From Deltaproteobacteria bacterium HGW-Deltaproteobacteria-14 (GTDB taxonomy: Bacteria > Myxococcota_A > UBA9042 > PHBI01), in assembly GCA_002841945.1 (NCBI GenBank), contig PHBI01000011.1, forward strand, positions 1 through 64,000: DNA of 64,000 nucleotides. Direction: 5' to 3'. Positions 19,060-28,707 of this stretch are shown here, piece by piece. The position numbers were made by a program, and so were the translations under genes. Under the pieces are notes generated by a model. The model saw nothing but the letters and a program-made list of their open reading frames with translations. It was not told where the DNA came from and ran no database searches. Numbering within the stretch: position 1 is the first letter of the stretch; every line of letters starts with the position of its first letter.

Positions 19060-19215
19060 CCTGCCTCCTGACCCCGCCGACCGCCGGCGCCACGGTCACT
19101 GTCGTTCAGCGGGTTGCGATTTTCAAGGCCAGCCCGACCGCCCGGCCGGCTCTGGTTGCGTCCTTTTCGTGCTATCTGCGTCTTCCCGGGTGAACCCCAA
19201 CGTGGAGTGAGACCG

Positions 19216-20028
19216 ATGGACGAACAGACCCAGGACCAGACCCGCGCGGTGGTCCGCGAGCACTACGCGGCCGTGGCCAAGACCGAAGCCGTCACCGGCT
19301 GCGCACCGTCGTGCTGCGGCGCCGACCCGAACGCCTCCCTCGCCCTCGGCTACTCCGCCGATGAGCTCGCCGCGGTGCCCGACGGCGCCAACCTCGGCCT
19401 CGGCTGCGGCAACCCGCAGGCCATCGCGGCCCTGCGCCCCGGTCAGACCGTCGTCGACCTCGGCAGCGGCGGCGGCTTCGACTGCTTCCTCGCCGCTCGT
19501 CAGGTCGGCGCCGCGGGCCGCGTCATCGGCGTCGACATGACCCCCGAGATGGTCGCCCGCGCCCGCACCAACGCCCGCGCCCACGGCGCGGACAACGTCA
19601 GCTTCCGCCTCGGCGAGATCGAACACCTCCCCATCGCCGACGAGAGCGTCGACGTGATCCTCTCGAACTGCGTCATCAACCTCTCGCCGGACAAGCCCCA
19701 GGTCTTTCGCGACGCCTTCCGCGTGCTCAAGCCCGGCGGCCGCCTGGCCATCGCCGACGTCGTCGCCATCGCCGCGATCCCCGACGCCCTGCGCGCCCAG
19801 GTCGACGCCCTCGCCGGCTGCGTCGCCGGCGCCGCGCCGGTCGCCGAGCTCGCCCAGGAGCTCCGCGACGCCGGCTTCGAGGCGGTGCGGGTGACCGTCC
19901 GCCCGGAGAGCCGCGACGTCATCGCCGGCTGGCTCCCGGGCAGCGGCGCGGAGGAGTTCGTCGCGTCGGCCTTCATCGAGGCGGTCCGCCCCGGCGGGGC
20001 CTGCTGCGCGCCGAGCTGCTGCGGTTGA
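19216..20028 (+). CDS. arsM: Arsenite S-adenosylmethyltransferase
   Basis: [81 protein letters not shown]-terminal ACCAPSCCG. Confidence 0.9.
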   Translation: MDEQTQDQTRAVVREHYAAVAKTEAVTGCAPSCCGADPNASLALGYSADELAAVPDGANLGLGCGNPQAIAALRPGQTVVDLGSGGGFDCFLAARQVGAAGRVIGVDMTPEMVARARTNARAHGADNVSFRLGEIEHLPIADESVDVILSNCVINLSPDKPQVFRDAFRVLKPGGRLAIADVVAIAAIPDALRAQVDALAGCVAGAAPVAELAQELRDAGFEAVRVTVRPESRDVIAGWLPGSGAEEFVASAFIEAVRPGGACCAPSCCG

Positions 20029-20612
20029 ACGCCACCGGTCCGACGGTGTCGTGGGAGGCGCTCGCGCAGCGCCTCCGCCCCTTCATCCGCTCTCGGGTCG
20101 CGAGCGAGGCCGACGCCGACGACGTGCTGCAGGAGGTCCTGCTCCGCATGGTGGGCGGCCTTGACGCACTGCAGCACGAGGACCGCATCGGGCCGTGGAT
20201 GTACCGCATCGCACGCAACGCCCTCGCCGACCACGGCAGGGCCCGCGCGCGCCACCCACTTGCGGTCACTGGAGACACGGAGGAAGCGCCAGAACCGGTG
20301 TTCGAAGGCGCCGATGACGACGCCACGAGGCGGGCCGTGGCGAGCGCCCTGGGGGTGTTCGTCGCTGCGCTGCCCGAACCCTACCGCACCGCGGTAACGC
20401 TGACCGACCTCGAGGGCCGGACCCAGAAGGAGGTGGCGCGGTCGCTCGGGCTCTCGCACTCCGGCCTCAAGTCGCGGGTGCAGCGCGGGCGCGCCAAGCT
20501 CCGCGCGTCGCTCGAGGCGTGCTGTGCGCTCGCCGTCGACGCCCGTGGGCGGCTGGTCTCGTGCGAGGTCCGCTCGGACGGCGAGCTTCCCGCGGGCTGC
20601 TGCGCCCGCTGA
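20025..20612 (+). CDS. sigZ: ECF-type RNA polymerase sigma factor (SigZ-like) with Cys-rich C-terminus
   Basis: [21 protein letters not shown]...[19 protein letters not shown] and [34 protein letters not shown] start overlaps the arsM stop (TTGA). Ends [30 protein letters not shown]. Confidence 0.75.
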   Translation: MNATGPTVSWEALAQRLRPFIRSRVASEADADDVLQEVLLRMVGGLDALQHEDRIGPWMYRIARNALADHGRARARHPLAVTGDTEEAPEPVFEGADDDATRRAVASALGVFVAALPEPYRTAVTLTDLEGRTQKEVARSLGLSHSGLKSRVQRGRAKLRASLEACCALAVDARGRLVSCEVRSDGELPAGCCAR

Positions 20613-20679
20613 ACCGCGCGCTGGCCGGTTGCGAGGCCGACCGCGTCGCGCTAGCCTTCGAGCCTCAACCGAGGCAGCG

Positions 20680-22593
20680 ATGAGCGATTCTCCCGACCGG
20701 TCCGGGCCGATGCCCTTCGTGGTCGACGCCAAGGTGGTCGCGAGGCTGGCCGACCTGGCGCCCGACCCGATGGTCGCGCACGCCAGAGGGCGGGTGATCT
20801 GGGCCAACGAGGCGGCCGTGACGATGCTGGGTTTCTCCGAGCACGCGGACGTCATGGGCCGACCCGTCATGGACTTCGTGGCCCCCGAGAGCCGCGTGGT
20901 GGTCGCTGACCGCGTCCGGCGCATGCTCAGCGATGGCGATCGGGAGCCGCTGGTGCCGGAGGTCTTCCTGGCGCGGGACGGACGTCGGATCGAGGTCGAG
21001 GTGAGCGCTGCGCCCATCGGCGAGGTGGTGCTCGTGGTCGGCCGCGACGTCACCCGCCGCAACCAGGCCGAGCGCGATCGGCTCGCCGCCGCGACGCGGT
21101 TCAGGGTCTTCTTCGAGGCCGCGGGTGAGCCGATGTGCATCGCCCGCGTCGGGATCGTCCTCGAGGCCAACCCGGCCTTCGTCGCCCTGGTGGGATACGA
21201 TCGGGTGGAAGAGGTCCGCGGCCTGCATCTCCTGTCCGTCATAAGCGAGGAGGATCGAGGGGCGATCGCGGCCTTCATCGAGGATCCGGCGGGGCCGCTC
21301 GAGGCCCGCGACCGCGAGCTGGTGCGGGTCGCCCGCCGCGGGGGCGAGGAACGCGTCGTGGAGCTGCGCCTGAACGGCTACACCGAGGACGATGAGCGCT
21401 ACGTCGCGGCGGTGCTGCGCGACGTGACCGCCGAGCGCGCCGCCGAGGAGCGCCTCAAGCAGAGCGAGCGCCTCGAGGCGGTCGGTCGCCTCGCCGCCGG
21501 CGTCGCGCACGACTTCAACAACATCCTCGCCGGCGTGCTCGGGTTCGCCGAGCTCGCGATGCACGAGGCTCAGCCGGGCAGCGACCTCCGCGACACCCAG
21601 GTCCACATCCGCGACGCCGCGCTGCGGGCGCGCAACCTGGTCCAGCAGATCCTCACCGTCGGCCGGCAGAGCCGCACCTCGCCACGCCCGGTCGACGTCG
21701 CCGCCATCGTGCGCGAGGCGCTCGGGCTGGCGCGCGCCTCCCTCTCGGCGGACGTGCAGCTCGACGTCGACCTCGACCCGACCCCGGTGGTCACCCTCGC
21801 CGACCCGACGGAGCTGCATCAGGTCGTCATGAACCTGGTCACGAACGCGCGCGACGCGCTGCAGCACCGCGGCGGCCGGATCCGCGTCACCGCCGGCGTC
21901 GGCGGGCCGCCGTCGGAGCCGGCGGCGGCGCGCTCCGAGCGGTGGGTTCAGCTGAGCGTCACCGACGACGGGGAGGGGATGGACGAGCACACCCGCGCGC
22001 GCCTGTTCGAGCCCTACATGACGACCAAACGCGCCCGCGGCGGTCACGGGCTCGGGCTGGCGGTGGTCCACGGGATCGTCAGCGAGCTCGGCGGCGTCAT
22101 CGAGGTCGACAGCGCGCTCGGGCGCGGGACCACGTTCCGCGTCTTCCTCCCGGAGGCGGCCGGCGTGCCGACGGTCGCCGAGGCCCCGGCGCCCCGCGTG
22201 CACGACGGCGCTGGCGAGCGCGTGCTCCTGCTCGACGACGACCCCACGACGCTCCTGGTCCATCGCCGCCTGCTGACCTCGCTGGGCTACACCGTCGACG
22301 CCTTCGGGGACCCCGAGCTCGCCCTGGCTCGGGTCGAAGAGGCGGCGCGCGGCTACGACCTCGTCATCACCGACCAGAACATGCCGTTCATGAGCGGCGT
22401 CGAGCTCGCCGCGCGCGTCATCGCACGCTGGCCCGGGACGCCGGTGCTGGTCTGCTCGGGCCTCGGGGAGAGCATCGAGGGGACCGCGGCGGAGCTCGGC
22501 GCGCTGTCGGGGTTGCTGCAGAAGCCGCTGACGCGGGAGGCGCTGGCGCAGGCGGTGCAGTCGGCGCTCGAGATCGCCGACCAGCGTCCGTAG
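20680..22593 (+). CDS. PAS-domain hybrid histidine kinase with C-terminal receiver
   Basis: Two PAS-like regions, H-box GRLAAGVAHDFNNILAGVLGFAEL, N-box HQVVMNLVTNARDAL, G-boxes, receiver VLLLDDDPTTLLVHRRLL...DLVITDQNMPFMSG. Confidence 0.9.
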   Translation: MSDSPDRSGPMPFVVDAKVVARLADLAPDPMVAHARGRVIWANEAAVTMLGFSEHADVMGRPVMDFVAPESRVVVADRVRRMLSDGDREPLVPEVFLARDGRRIEVEVSAAPIGEVVLVVGRDVTRRNQAERDRLAAATRFRVFFEAAGEPMCIARVGIVLEANPAFVALVGYDRVEEVRGLHLLSVISEEDRGAIAAFIEDPAGPLEARDRELVRVARRGGEERVVELRLNGYTEDDERYVAAVLRDVTAERAAEERLKQSERLEAVGRLAAGVAHDFNNILAGVLGFAELAMHEAQPGSDLRDTQVHIRDAALRARNLVQQILTVGRQSRTSPRPVDVAAIVREALGLARASLSADVQLDVDLDPTPVVTLADPTELHQVVMNLVTNARDALQHRGGRIRVTAGVGGPPSEPAAARSERWVQLSVTDDGEGMDEHTRARLFEPYMTTKRARGGHGLGLAVVHGIVSELGGVIEVDSALGRGTTFRVFLPEAAGVPTVAEAPAPRVHDGAGERVLLLDDDPTTLLVHRRLLTSLGYTVDAFGDPELALARVEEAARGYDLVITDQNMPFMSGVELAARVIARWPGTPVLVCSGLGESIEGTAAELGALSGLLQKPLTREALAQAVQSALEIADQRP

Positions 22594-22741
22594 CGGCGAG
22601 CGTCGACGCTCCCCAAGCTGGTCCGGCCGCCGCGCGAGCCGGTGGGACGAGATCTCGCGGATCGATGTCCCGGAACGGCGCCCCCCGGCAGCGACGTCCG
22701 AAGCGCTCTGCAACCGCGGAGAACGTGCTATGTCCCGGCCG

Positions 22742-25700
22742 ATGATACCGCGCCTGACCGAGCTCGAGCCCGCGACCCGAACGACCCGCGACTACCTCGA
22801 CGCGCTCCGCGCCGCGGGCTTCGAGGGCGACGTTCACGTCGACCAGGCCGCGCGCCTGCTGGCCGCCACCGACAACTCCGTCTACCAGATCCTGCCCCAG
22901 GCGGTCGTGCACCCGCGCCATCAGGCCGACGTCGTCGCGCTGTTCCGCGTCGCCGCCGACCCGCGCTTCGCCAGCCTGAGCTTCACCCCGCGCGGCGGCG
23001 GCACCGGCACCAACGGCCAAGCGCTCACGACCGGCGTGGTCGTCGACGTCTCGCGCCACATGAACGGCGTCGTCGCCATCGACCCCGTAGCCCGCACCGC
23101 GCGGGTCGAGCCGGGGGTCGTCCTCGATCAGCTCAACGCGGCGCTCGAGCCCCACGGCCTCTTCTTCGCGCCGAACCTCTCGCCGTCGAGCCGCGCCACC
23201 CTCGGCGGCATGATCGCCACCGACGCGAGCGGCGAGGGCTCGCGCGTCTATGGCAAGACCAGCCAGCACCTGCTCGGCCTCGAGGCGGTGCTGATCGACG
23301 GCAGCGTCCTGACCACCGGCCCCCTCGACGCCGCCGGGCTCGCGGCGGCGAAGGCGCGCGGCGACCTCGTCGGCCACGTCCATCGCGAGGTCGACCGGGT
23401 CCTCGTCGAGCAGGCCGGGGCCATCGCGTCATCCTGGCCGCGCCTGACCCGCTACGTGACGGGCTACAACCTCGCGATGGCCCGCGGTGAAGATCCCGAG
23501 GGCCTCGATCTGAGCTGGATCCTCGCCGGCGCCGAGGGCTCGCTGGCGCTGGTCACCGAGGCCACCCTCCACCTGACCCCGCTGCCCAAGGCGCGTCGCC
23601 TGGTGGTCTTCAAGTACGGCCGCTTCGAGGACGCCCTGGCGTCGGCCGAGGTGCTCGTCGCCGCCGACCCCGGCGCCATCGAGACCATCGACGAGACCGT
23701 CCTGTCGCTGGCCCGCGGCGACGTCATCTTCGACGCCGTGAAGGACTACCTGACCGACGAGCCAGGGGGCGCGCCGACCCGGACCATCAACCTGGTCGAG
23801 TTCCGCGGCGACGACCCGGTCGCCCTCGACGCCAAGCTCGACGCGCTGCTCGCCACGGCGCGCGCCGCGAAAGGTCAGCCGGGGCAGCCGACCGGCTGGC
23901 ACGTCGCCGCCAACGAGGCCGCCCGCGTCGCGCTGTGGACGCTGCGCAAGAAGGGCGTCGGCCTCCTCGGCGCGACCCAGGGCGAGCGCAAGCCGGTGCC
24001 CTTCGTCGAGGACACGGTCGTCCCCCCGGAGCGGCTCGCGGCCTATGTCGCGGAGTTCCGTGCGCTGCTCGAGGCCGAGGGGCTCACCTACGGCATGTTC
24101 GGCCACGTCGACGTCGGCTGCCTGCACGTCCGTCCCGCGCTGGATCTCAAGGACGCGCAGGACGAAGCGCGGCTCATGCGCCTGTCCGACCAGGTCCACG
24201 CGCTGGTCCGGCGCCACGGCGGCGTCATCTGGGGCGAGCACGGCAAGGGGATGCGCTCGGCCTACAGCCCCGAGGTCTTCGGCGAGGCCCTGTTCGCGGC
24301 GCTGTGCGAGGTGAAGGGCGCCTTCGACCCCGATAACCGCCTCAACCCCGGCAAGGTCGCGACCCCGCCGGGCCAGCGGGGGGCGCTCGTCAGCGTCGCG
24401 GCGCCGCTGCGGGGCCACCAGGACCGCCAGGTCGCCCCGGCCGCGCGCGCCCGCTTCCCGCTCGCGCTCGACTGCAACGGCAACGGGCAGTGCTTCGACT
24501 ACCACCCCGACCACGTGATGTGCCCGTCGTCGAAGATCACCCGCGACCGCGTCCACTCGCCCAAGGGGCGCGCCGGGGTCATGCGAGAGTGGCTGCGCCA
24601 GCTGTCGAACGCCGGCTTCGACGCCGGCCGGGCGACCCGGCCCGGGGCCCTGCGGACCGCCCTCGGCGCCCCCGCGCGGCTGTGGCGCAGCCTGATGATG
24701 CGCCTGGGCCGCTACGACTACTCGCGCGAGGTCTACGACGCCATGGCCGGCTGCCTCGCGTGCAAGGCGTGCGCGACCCAGTGCCCGGTCAAGGTCGACG
24801 TCCCGGCCTTCCGCGCCGAGTTCATCGATCTCTACCACCGGCGCTACCGCCGACCGCTCAAAGACCACCTCGTCGCCGGCCTCGAGGGGCTCCTCCCGCT
24901 GCTCGCCCGCGCCCCGCGGCTCGCGAACCTCCTGACCCAGCCGCGGCCGATGCGGTGGCTCGTGCGGCAGCTCGCCGGGATCGTCGACACGCCCGCCGTC
25001 GCCACCCGCTCGCTGGCCCACGGGCTGCGGGACCGAGACCTGCGGCTGTGGTCCCCACGGGCGCTCGCCGCCACGGCGCTGCCCGACGGCGCCGTCATCC
25101 TGCTGCAGGACGCCTTCACCTCGTTCTACGAGCCCGACGTCGTGCTCGCCGTCGTGGACGTCGCGCGCGCCCTCGGCCAGACGCCCTACGTCCTGCGCTA
25201 CGCCCCCAACGGCAAGGCGTTGCACGTCAAGGGGTTTCTGCGCCGCTTCGGCCGCCGCGTCGCCAAGAACGTCGCCGATCTGGCCCCGATCGCCGCGCTC
25301 GGCCGCCCCATCGTCGGCGTGGATCCCGCGGTCGTGCTGACCTGGCGCGACGAGTACCCGGCCGCGCTCGGCGCCGGCGCCGAGCGCGTCCCGGTGCTGC
25401 TGCTCCAGGAGTGGCTGGCCCACATCGTGTCGCCCGGGGCCGGCGGGCCGCCGGCGGCTGGTGCGCCGCCCGCCGCGGGCGCGACCTTCCGCCTCTTCGG
25501 CCACTGCACCGAGAAGACCGCGGTGGCCCGCGCCGACCGCCTGTGGGCCGAGGTCTTCCGCGCCTTCGGCCTCCAGCTGAGCGTCGTCGAGGTCGGCTGC
25601 TGCGGCATGAGCGGCTTCTACGGCCACGACGCCGCCCACGCGGCCGAGTCGCGCGGCATCTTCGCCCAGAGCTGGGCGCGCCACCTGCCCGACGGCGCCA

Positions 25701-25885
25701 CCGACCGCGCCCGCGTCCTGGTCACCGGCTTCTCGTGCCGGAGTCAGGTCGAGCGGCTCCGCGACTTCACCCCGCGCCACCCCATCCAGGCCCTCGCCGA
25801 GCACCTGCGCGCCTCCCCCGTGGCGCCTGTTGCGCCGCAGCAGGCTGTTGCGATGGCTCCTGGATTATCAGAAGCCAAGTCCTAG
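22742..25885 (+). CDS. FAD-linked oxidase / 4Fe-4S protein (YdiJ-like)
   Basis: RGGGTGTNGQALTTGVVVD, GMFGHVDVGCLHVRPALDLKD, GEHGKGMRSAY, CLACKACATQCPVKVDVPAF, CCGMSGFYGH. ATG at 22742 preferred because the 22730 ATG lies within a -10-like TATGTC. Confidence 0.85.
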   Translation: MIPRLTELEPATRTTRDYLDALRAAGFEGDVHVDQAARLLAATDNSVYQILPQAVVHPRHQADVVALFRVAADPRFASLSFTPRGGGTGTNGQALTTGVVVDVSRHMNGVVAIDPVARTARVEPGVVLDQLNAALEPHGLFFAPNLSPSSRATLGGMIATDASGEGSRVYGKTSQHLLGLEAVLIDGSVLTTGPLDAAGLAAAKARGDLVGHVHREVDRVLVEQAGAIASSWPRLTRYVTGYNLAMARGEDPEGLDLSWILAGAEGSLALVTEATLHLTPLPKARRLVVFKYGRFEDALASAEVLVAADPGAIETIDETVLSLARGDVIFDAVKDYLTDEPGGAPTRTINLVEFRGDDPVALDAKLDALLATARAAKGQPGQPTGWHVAANEAARVALWTLRKKGVGLLGATQGERKPVPFVEDTVVPPERLAAYVAEFRALLEAEGLTYGMFGHVDVGCLHVRPALDLKDAQDEARLMRLSDQVHALVRRHGGVIWGEHGKGMRSAYSPEVFGEALFAALCEVKGAFDPDNRLNPGKVATPPGQRGALVSVAAPLRGHQDRQVAPAARARFPLALDCNGNGQCFDYHPDHVMCPSSKITRDRVHSPKGRAGVMREWLRQLSNAGFDAGRATRPGALRTALGAPARLWRSLMMRLGRYDYSREVYDAMAGCLACKACATQCPVKVDVPAFRAEFIDLYHRRYRRPLKDHLVAGLEGLLPLLARAPRLANLLTQPRPMRWLVRQLAGIVDTPAVATRSLAHGLRDRDLRLWSPRALAATALPDGAVILLQDAFTSFYEPDVVLAVVDVARALGQTPYVLRYAPNGKALHVKGFLRRFGRRVAKNVADLAPIAALGRPIVGVDPAVVLTWRDEYPAALGAGAERVPVLLLQEWLAHIVSPGAGGPPAAGAPPAAGATFRLFGHCTEKTAVARADRLWAEVFRAFGLQLSVVEVGCCGMSGFYGHDAAHAAESRGIFAQSWARHLPDGATDRARVLVTGFSCRSQVERLRDFTPRHPIQALAEHLRASPVAPVAPQQAVAMAPGLSEAKS

Positions 25886-26554
25886 TGCGTCGCACAAAAA
25901 CTGCATCAGCGGGGCGCAGCGGCGGAAGCGCTCGGCGGTCCGCCCGGCGAAGTCTGCGGCGATGATCTCGTCGGCGGTCAACGCCCCGGTGACGAGGAAC
26001 GAGCGGCGCTTGAGGTCGGCGACGTGCGGGTGGTCTTTGGCGTAGCCCTTGGGCGGGCGCGTCAGGGGATCGCCTTCGCTGAGCTCGAGATCGGGTCGGA
26101 GCTTGGGGTCCTGGGCGACCGCGGTCCAGGCGGACGGCTCCTCGTCGATGCGCTTGCGGATGGCGTTGAGCGCGTCGCTCGGTGGGCGCCACATGCCGGC
26201 TCCGAGGAAGAGCTCGTCGGGGGACACGTGGACGTAGAGGCCGGGCGCGTGGACGTCTTTGTCGCGCCCGAGGCGGAACTGGATCCCGACGTTGGTCTTG
26301 TAGGGGGTCTTGTCCTTGCCGAAGCGCGTGTCGCGGTAGATCCGCATGATCGAGCCGCCGATCTTGCGATCATCGGCCACCAGCGCGGGCGAGATGGCCG
26401 CGAGGTGCGGGGCCATCTGGCGCACGAAGGCGCGCGCCGGCTCGCGCACGTCGTCCTCGTAGCGCCGCTTGTTGGCCTCGAACCACGGGCGCTCGTTGTT
26501 CATGGCGAGCTCGTGGAGGAACTCGAACGTGCGGGTCGTGAAGGTCGCGGGCAT
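25868..26554 (-). CDS. DUF2461 (TIGR02453) family protein
   Basis: FEFLHELAMNNERPWFEANKRRYEDDVREPARAFVRQM...IYRDTRFGKDKTPYKTNVGIQF. Confidence 0.85.
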   Translation of the reverse strand: MPATFTTRTFEFLHELAMNNERPWFEANKRRYEDDVREPARAFVRQMAPHLAAISPALVADDRKIGGSIMRIYRDTRFGKDKTPYKTNVGIQFRLGRDKDVHAPGLYVHVSPDELFLGAGMWRPPSDALNAIRKRIDEEPSAWTAVAQDPKLRPDLELSEGDPLTRPPKGYAKDHPHVADLKRRSFLVTGALTADEIIAADFAGRTAERFRRCAPLMQFLCDALGLGF

Positions 26555-26591
26555 CGGGGCTCCGTGGGCGGCGGGTGTCAGTCAACGGGGC

Positions 26592-28556
26592 TCAGAGCGG
26601 CGGGGTGCCGAAGTGGGCGTAGGGGTCGGCGATCTCGGGCACACCATCGCTGATCCACGTCTCGAGGAAGTGGAAAGCCTGCCACGGCCCCTCGATCCCG
26701 CCGAAGACGTTGCCGTGGGACGCCGCCCGCGCGGCGCCGCCCGGGCTCGAGCTGACGCGGTCGAGCTGGAACAGGCCGCCGGTCACCGCGCCGTCGTTCA
26801 GGTTGGACGCCACTGGGGACTTGCCGGCGTCCGCGACCAGATCGATGGGCCGCACGACGGGGCGGACGGCCTCGATCCCGAGGGCGCGGGACAGCGCGCG
26901 GCTGGTGACGTTGGGGACGGTCGTGTCGTCGATCGCCATGTTCTCGAGCAGGTGCGGCGGCGCGCCGGAGAAGCGGTCGACGAGGACGTGAGGCGCGTAG
27001 TTGACCGGGTCGCCGGCGTCGATGAGGGCCTGGCCGACCGGGGCCATGCGGTCGATCGCGCTGGGGTCGCCGATGAGGCCTATCAAGATGTCCTTGAACT
27101 GCGCGAAGTCCGAGCCGTCGGTGATGACCGAGATGAGGCGGCCGCCGGCGAGGCCGAGGACCGCGGCGCCGACGCCGTCGGACAGCGCGAGGAAGTCGGC
27201 CCCCATGATCCCGCCGAGCGAGATGCCGAAGTAGCCGACGTGCGCGGTGTCGAGGTCGGCGGCGCCGTCGCCGTCGACGTCGGGGTGGGCGCGCAGCAGG
27301 GCGAGCAGCTGGAGCTTGTCGAGGCTCGCCTGGCGCAGGTTCTCGCGAAACACCATGGCGTCGATGGTGAAGGCGTTGATGTCGATCCCGAGCAGATCGA
27401 GGAAGAAGGCGTTGGGGTCTCCCTGGCGTGCGGTGGGGTGGTCGCCGTGGCGCAGGGTCGAGACGGCGACGACCGCGAAGCCGAGCGGCGCGAGCGCGGC
27501 GGCGATGGACTCGGCCTGGGTGGCGTCGCCGCCGAGGCCGTGGCCGTAGATGACGACGGGGAACGGGCCGTCTGCCTCCTTTGGCAGCCAGACGTGGACC
27601 GGCAGCGTGTAGTTGGCCGGGGTGATCGGGTCACCGAGGTAGCCCTCGTTGCGGTAGTCGAAGACCTTGAACGCCCCGCCGGCGCAGCGCCGGAACTTCG
27701 ACGCGGCGACGCAGCTCGGCCGGGTCGCCCAGCGGTAGTCGTGGGTGGCGATGTCGCTGACGGCGTCGCGCGAGGCGTCGTGGATCGCCTGGGTGGTGAA
27801 GACGGTGGCGACGCTGATCTCGTCGGCGGCCAGGCCGGTCTTCGCGAGGAGCTCCGCGATGCGGGGCGGGAGCCGCGCGAGCGCCGGGTCGGTGGCGCTG
27901 CCGTCGAGGAGCGAGCGCATCACGGGGGAGGGGGCGACGCAGCCGCCGTCCGCAGCGATCAGCGCCGTGGTGACGACGAGCCCGTAGCGCGTCTTGGGGG
28001 TCAGGGGGCGCTCGGGCCACAGGATGAGGGTCGTGCCGTCGTCGATCAGCTGGGACTCGAAGGGGACCTTGACGGCGGCGGCGCCGTCGAGGGCCACCAG
28101 CAGGATCGCGTCCGAGGCCAGGCTCGCCTCGGCGCCGCTCGGGACCTCGGCGAGCGGCGCGCTGAAGCGGAGCAGGGCGCCGCCGGCGGTGCCGAAGCCG
28201 TCGAGGTTGCCGAGCTGCAGGTAGATCGGTTGGAGGAAGGCCGCCTGGTTGGCGATCCACGGCGTGCTCTCGTCGATGTCCACCCGGAGCCCGGTGAGCG
28301 AGTCCGCCTCGCGGGTCCAGAAGTCGTCGGGGAACGCGGTCAGCTCCGTCGCCGCGACCGGGTCGTACAGGGCGGTCGTGGCGCCGTCGCAGAAGGCCAG
28401 CGGCGGGGTGGACGTGTCGGCGTCGGTGACGTCGCTCGCCGCGACGTCGGAGGCGTCGGCCACGGGCGCGGCGCCCGAGCTCGAGTCGCAGGCGGCCAGC
28501 CACGGCGCGAGGACGGCGACGACGACCAGGGCGGCGAGCGCACGGGGCTTGGACAT
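26592..28556 (-). CDS. Alpha/beta-hydrolase-type lipoprotein
   Basis: Lipobox LAAC near the N-terminus, Asp/Thr-rich linker, FPVVIYGHGLGGDATQAESIAAALAPLGF, GYFGISLGGIMGADF. Confidence 0.7.
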   Translation of the reverse strand: MSKPRALAALVVVAVLAPWLAACDSSSGAAPVADASDVAASDVTDADTSTPPLAFCDGATTALYDPVAATELTAFPDDFWTREADSLTGLRVDIDESTPWIANQAAFLQPIYLQLGNLDGFGTAGGALLRFSAPLAEVPSGAEASLASDAILLVALDGAAAVKVPFESQLIDDGTTLILWPERPLTPKTRYGLVVTTALIAADGGCVAPSPVMRSLLDGSATDPALARLPPRIAELLAKTGLAADEISVATVFTTQAIHDASRDAVSDIATHDYRWATRPSCVAASKFRRCAGGAFKVFDYRNEGYLGDPITPANYTLPVHVWLPKEADGPFPVVIYGHGLGGDATQAESIAAALAPLGFAVVAVSTLRHGDHPTARQGDPNAFFLDLLGIDINAFTIDAMVFRENLRQASLDKLQLLALLRAHPDVDGDGAADLDTAHVGYFGISLGGIMGADFLALSDGVGAAVLGLAGGRLISVITDGSDFAQFKDILIGLIGDPSAIDRMAPVGQALIDAGDPVNYAPHVLVDRFSGAPPHLLENMAIDDTTVPNVTSRALSRALGIEAVRPVVRPIDLVADAGKSPVASNLNDGAVTGGLFQLDRVSSSPGGAARAASHGNVFGGIEGPWQAFHFLETWISDGVPEIADPYAHFGTPPL

Positions 28557-28707
28557 GCTGGCTCCGGGTTCCACGGGTGCCCGACGGTTGTAGCGGACCG
28601 GTCGGGCGAGATCGAGCCCGCCGCGCGCCGCCGGAGGATTCGGCTTCGGGATCGCAATCGCCGCCGCGGTCGTCTATCCTCCCGCCGACCTTTGCAGGGA
28701 GCCCCCC

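Noticed and set aside
19060-19215. Possible cobalamin riboswitch upstream of eutB
   Set aside because: The intergenic region is short and I could not find a convincing B12-box or the expected conserved core. A covariance-model search (Rfam) would be needed.
23429-25804. 791-aa minus-strand ORF
   Set aside because: Antisense to a clearly recognisable FAD/Fe-S oxidase.
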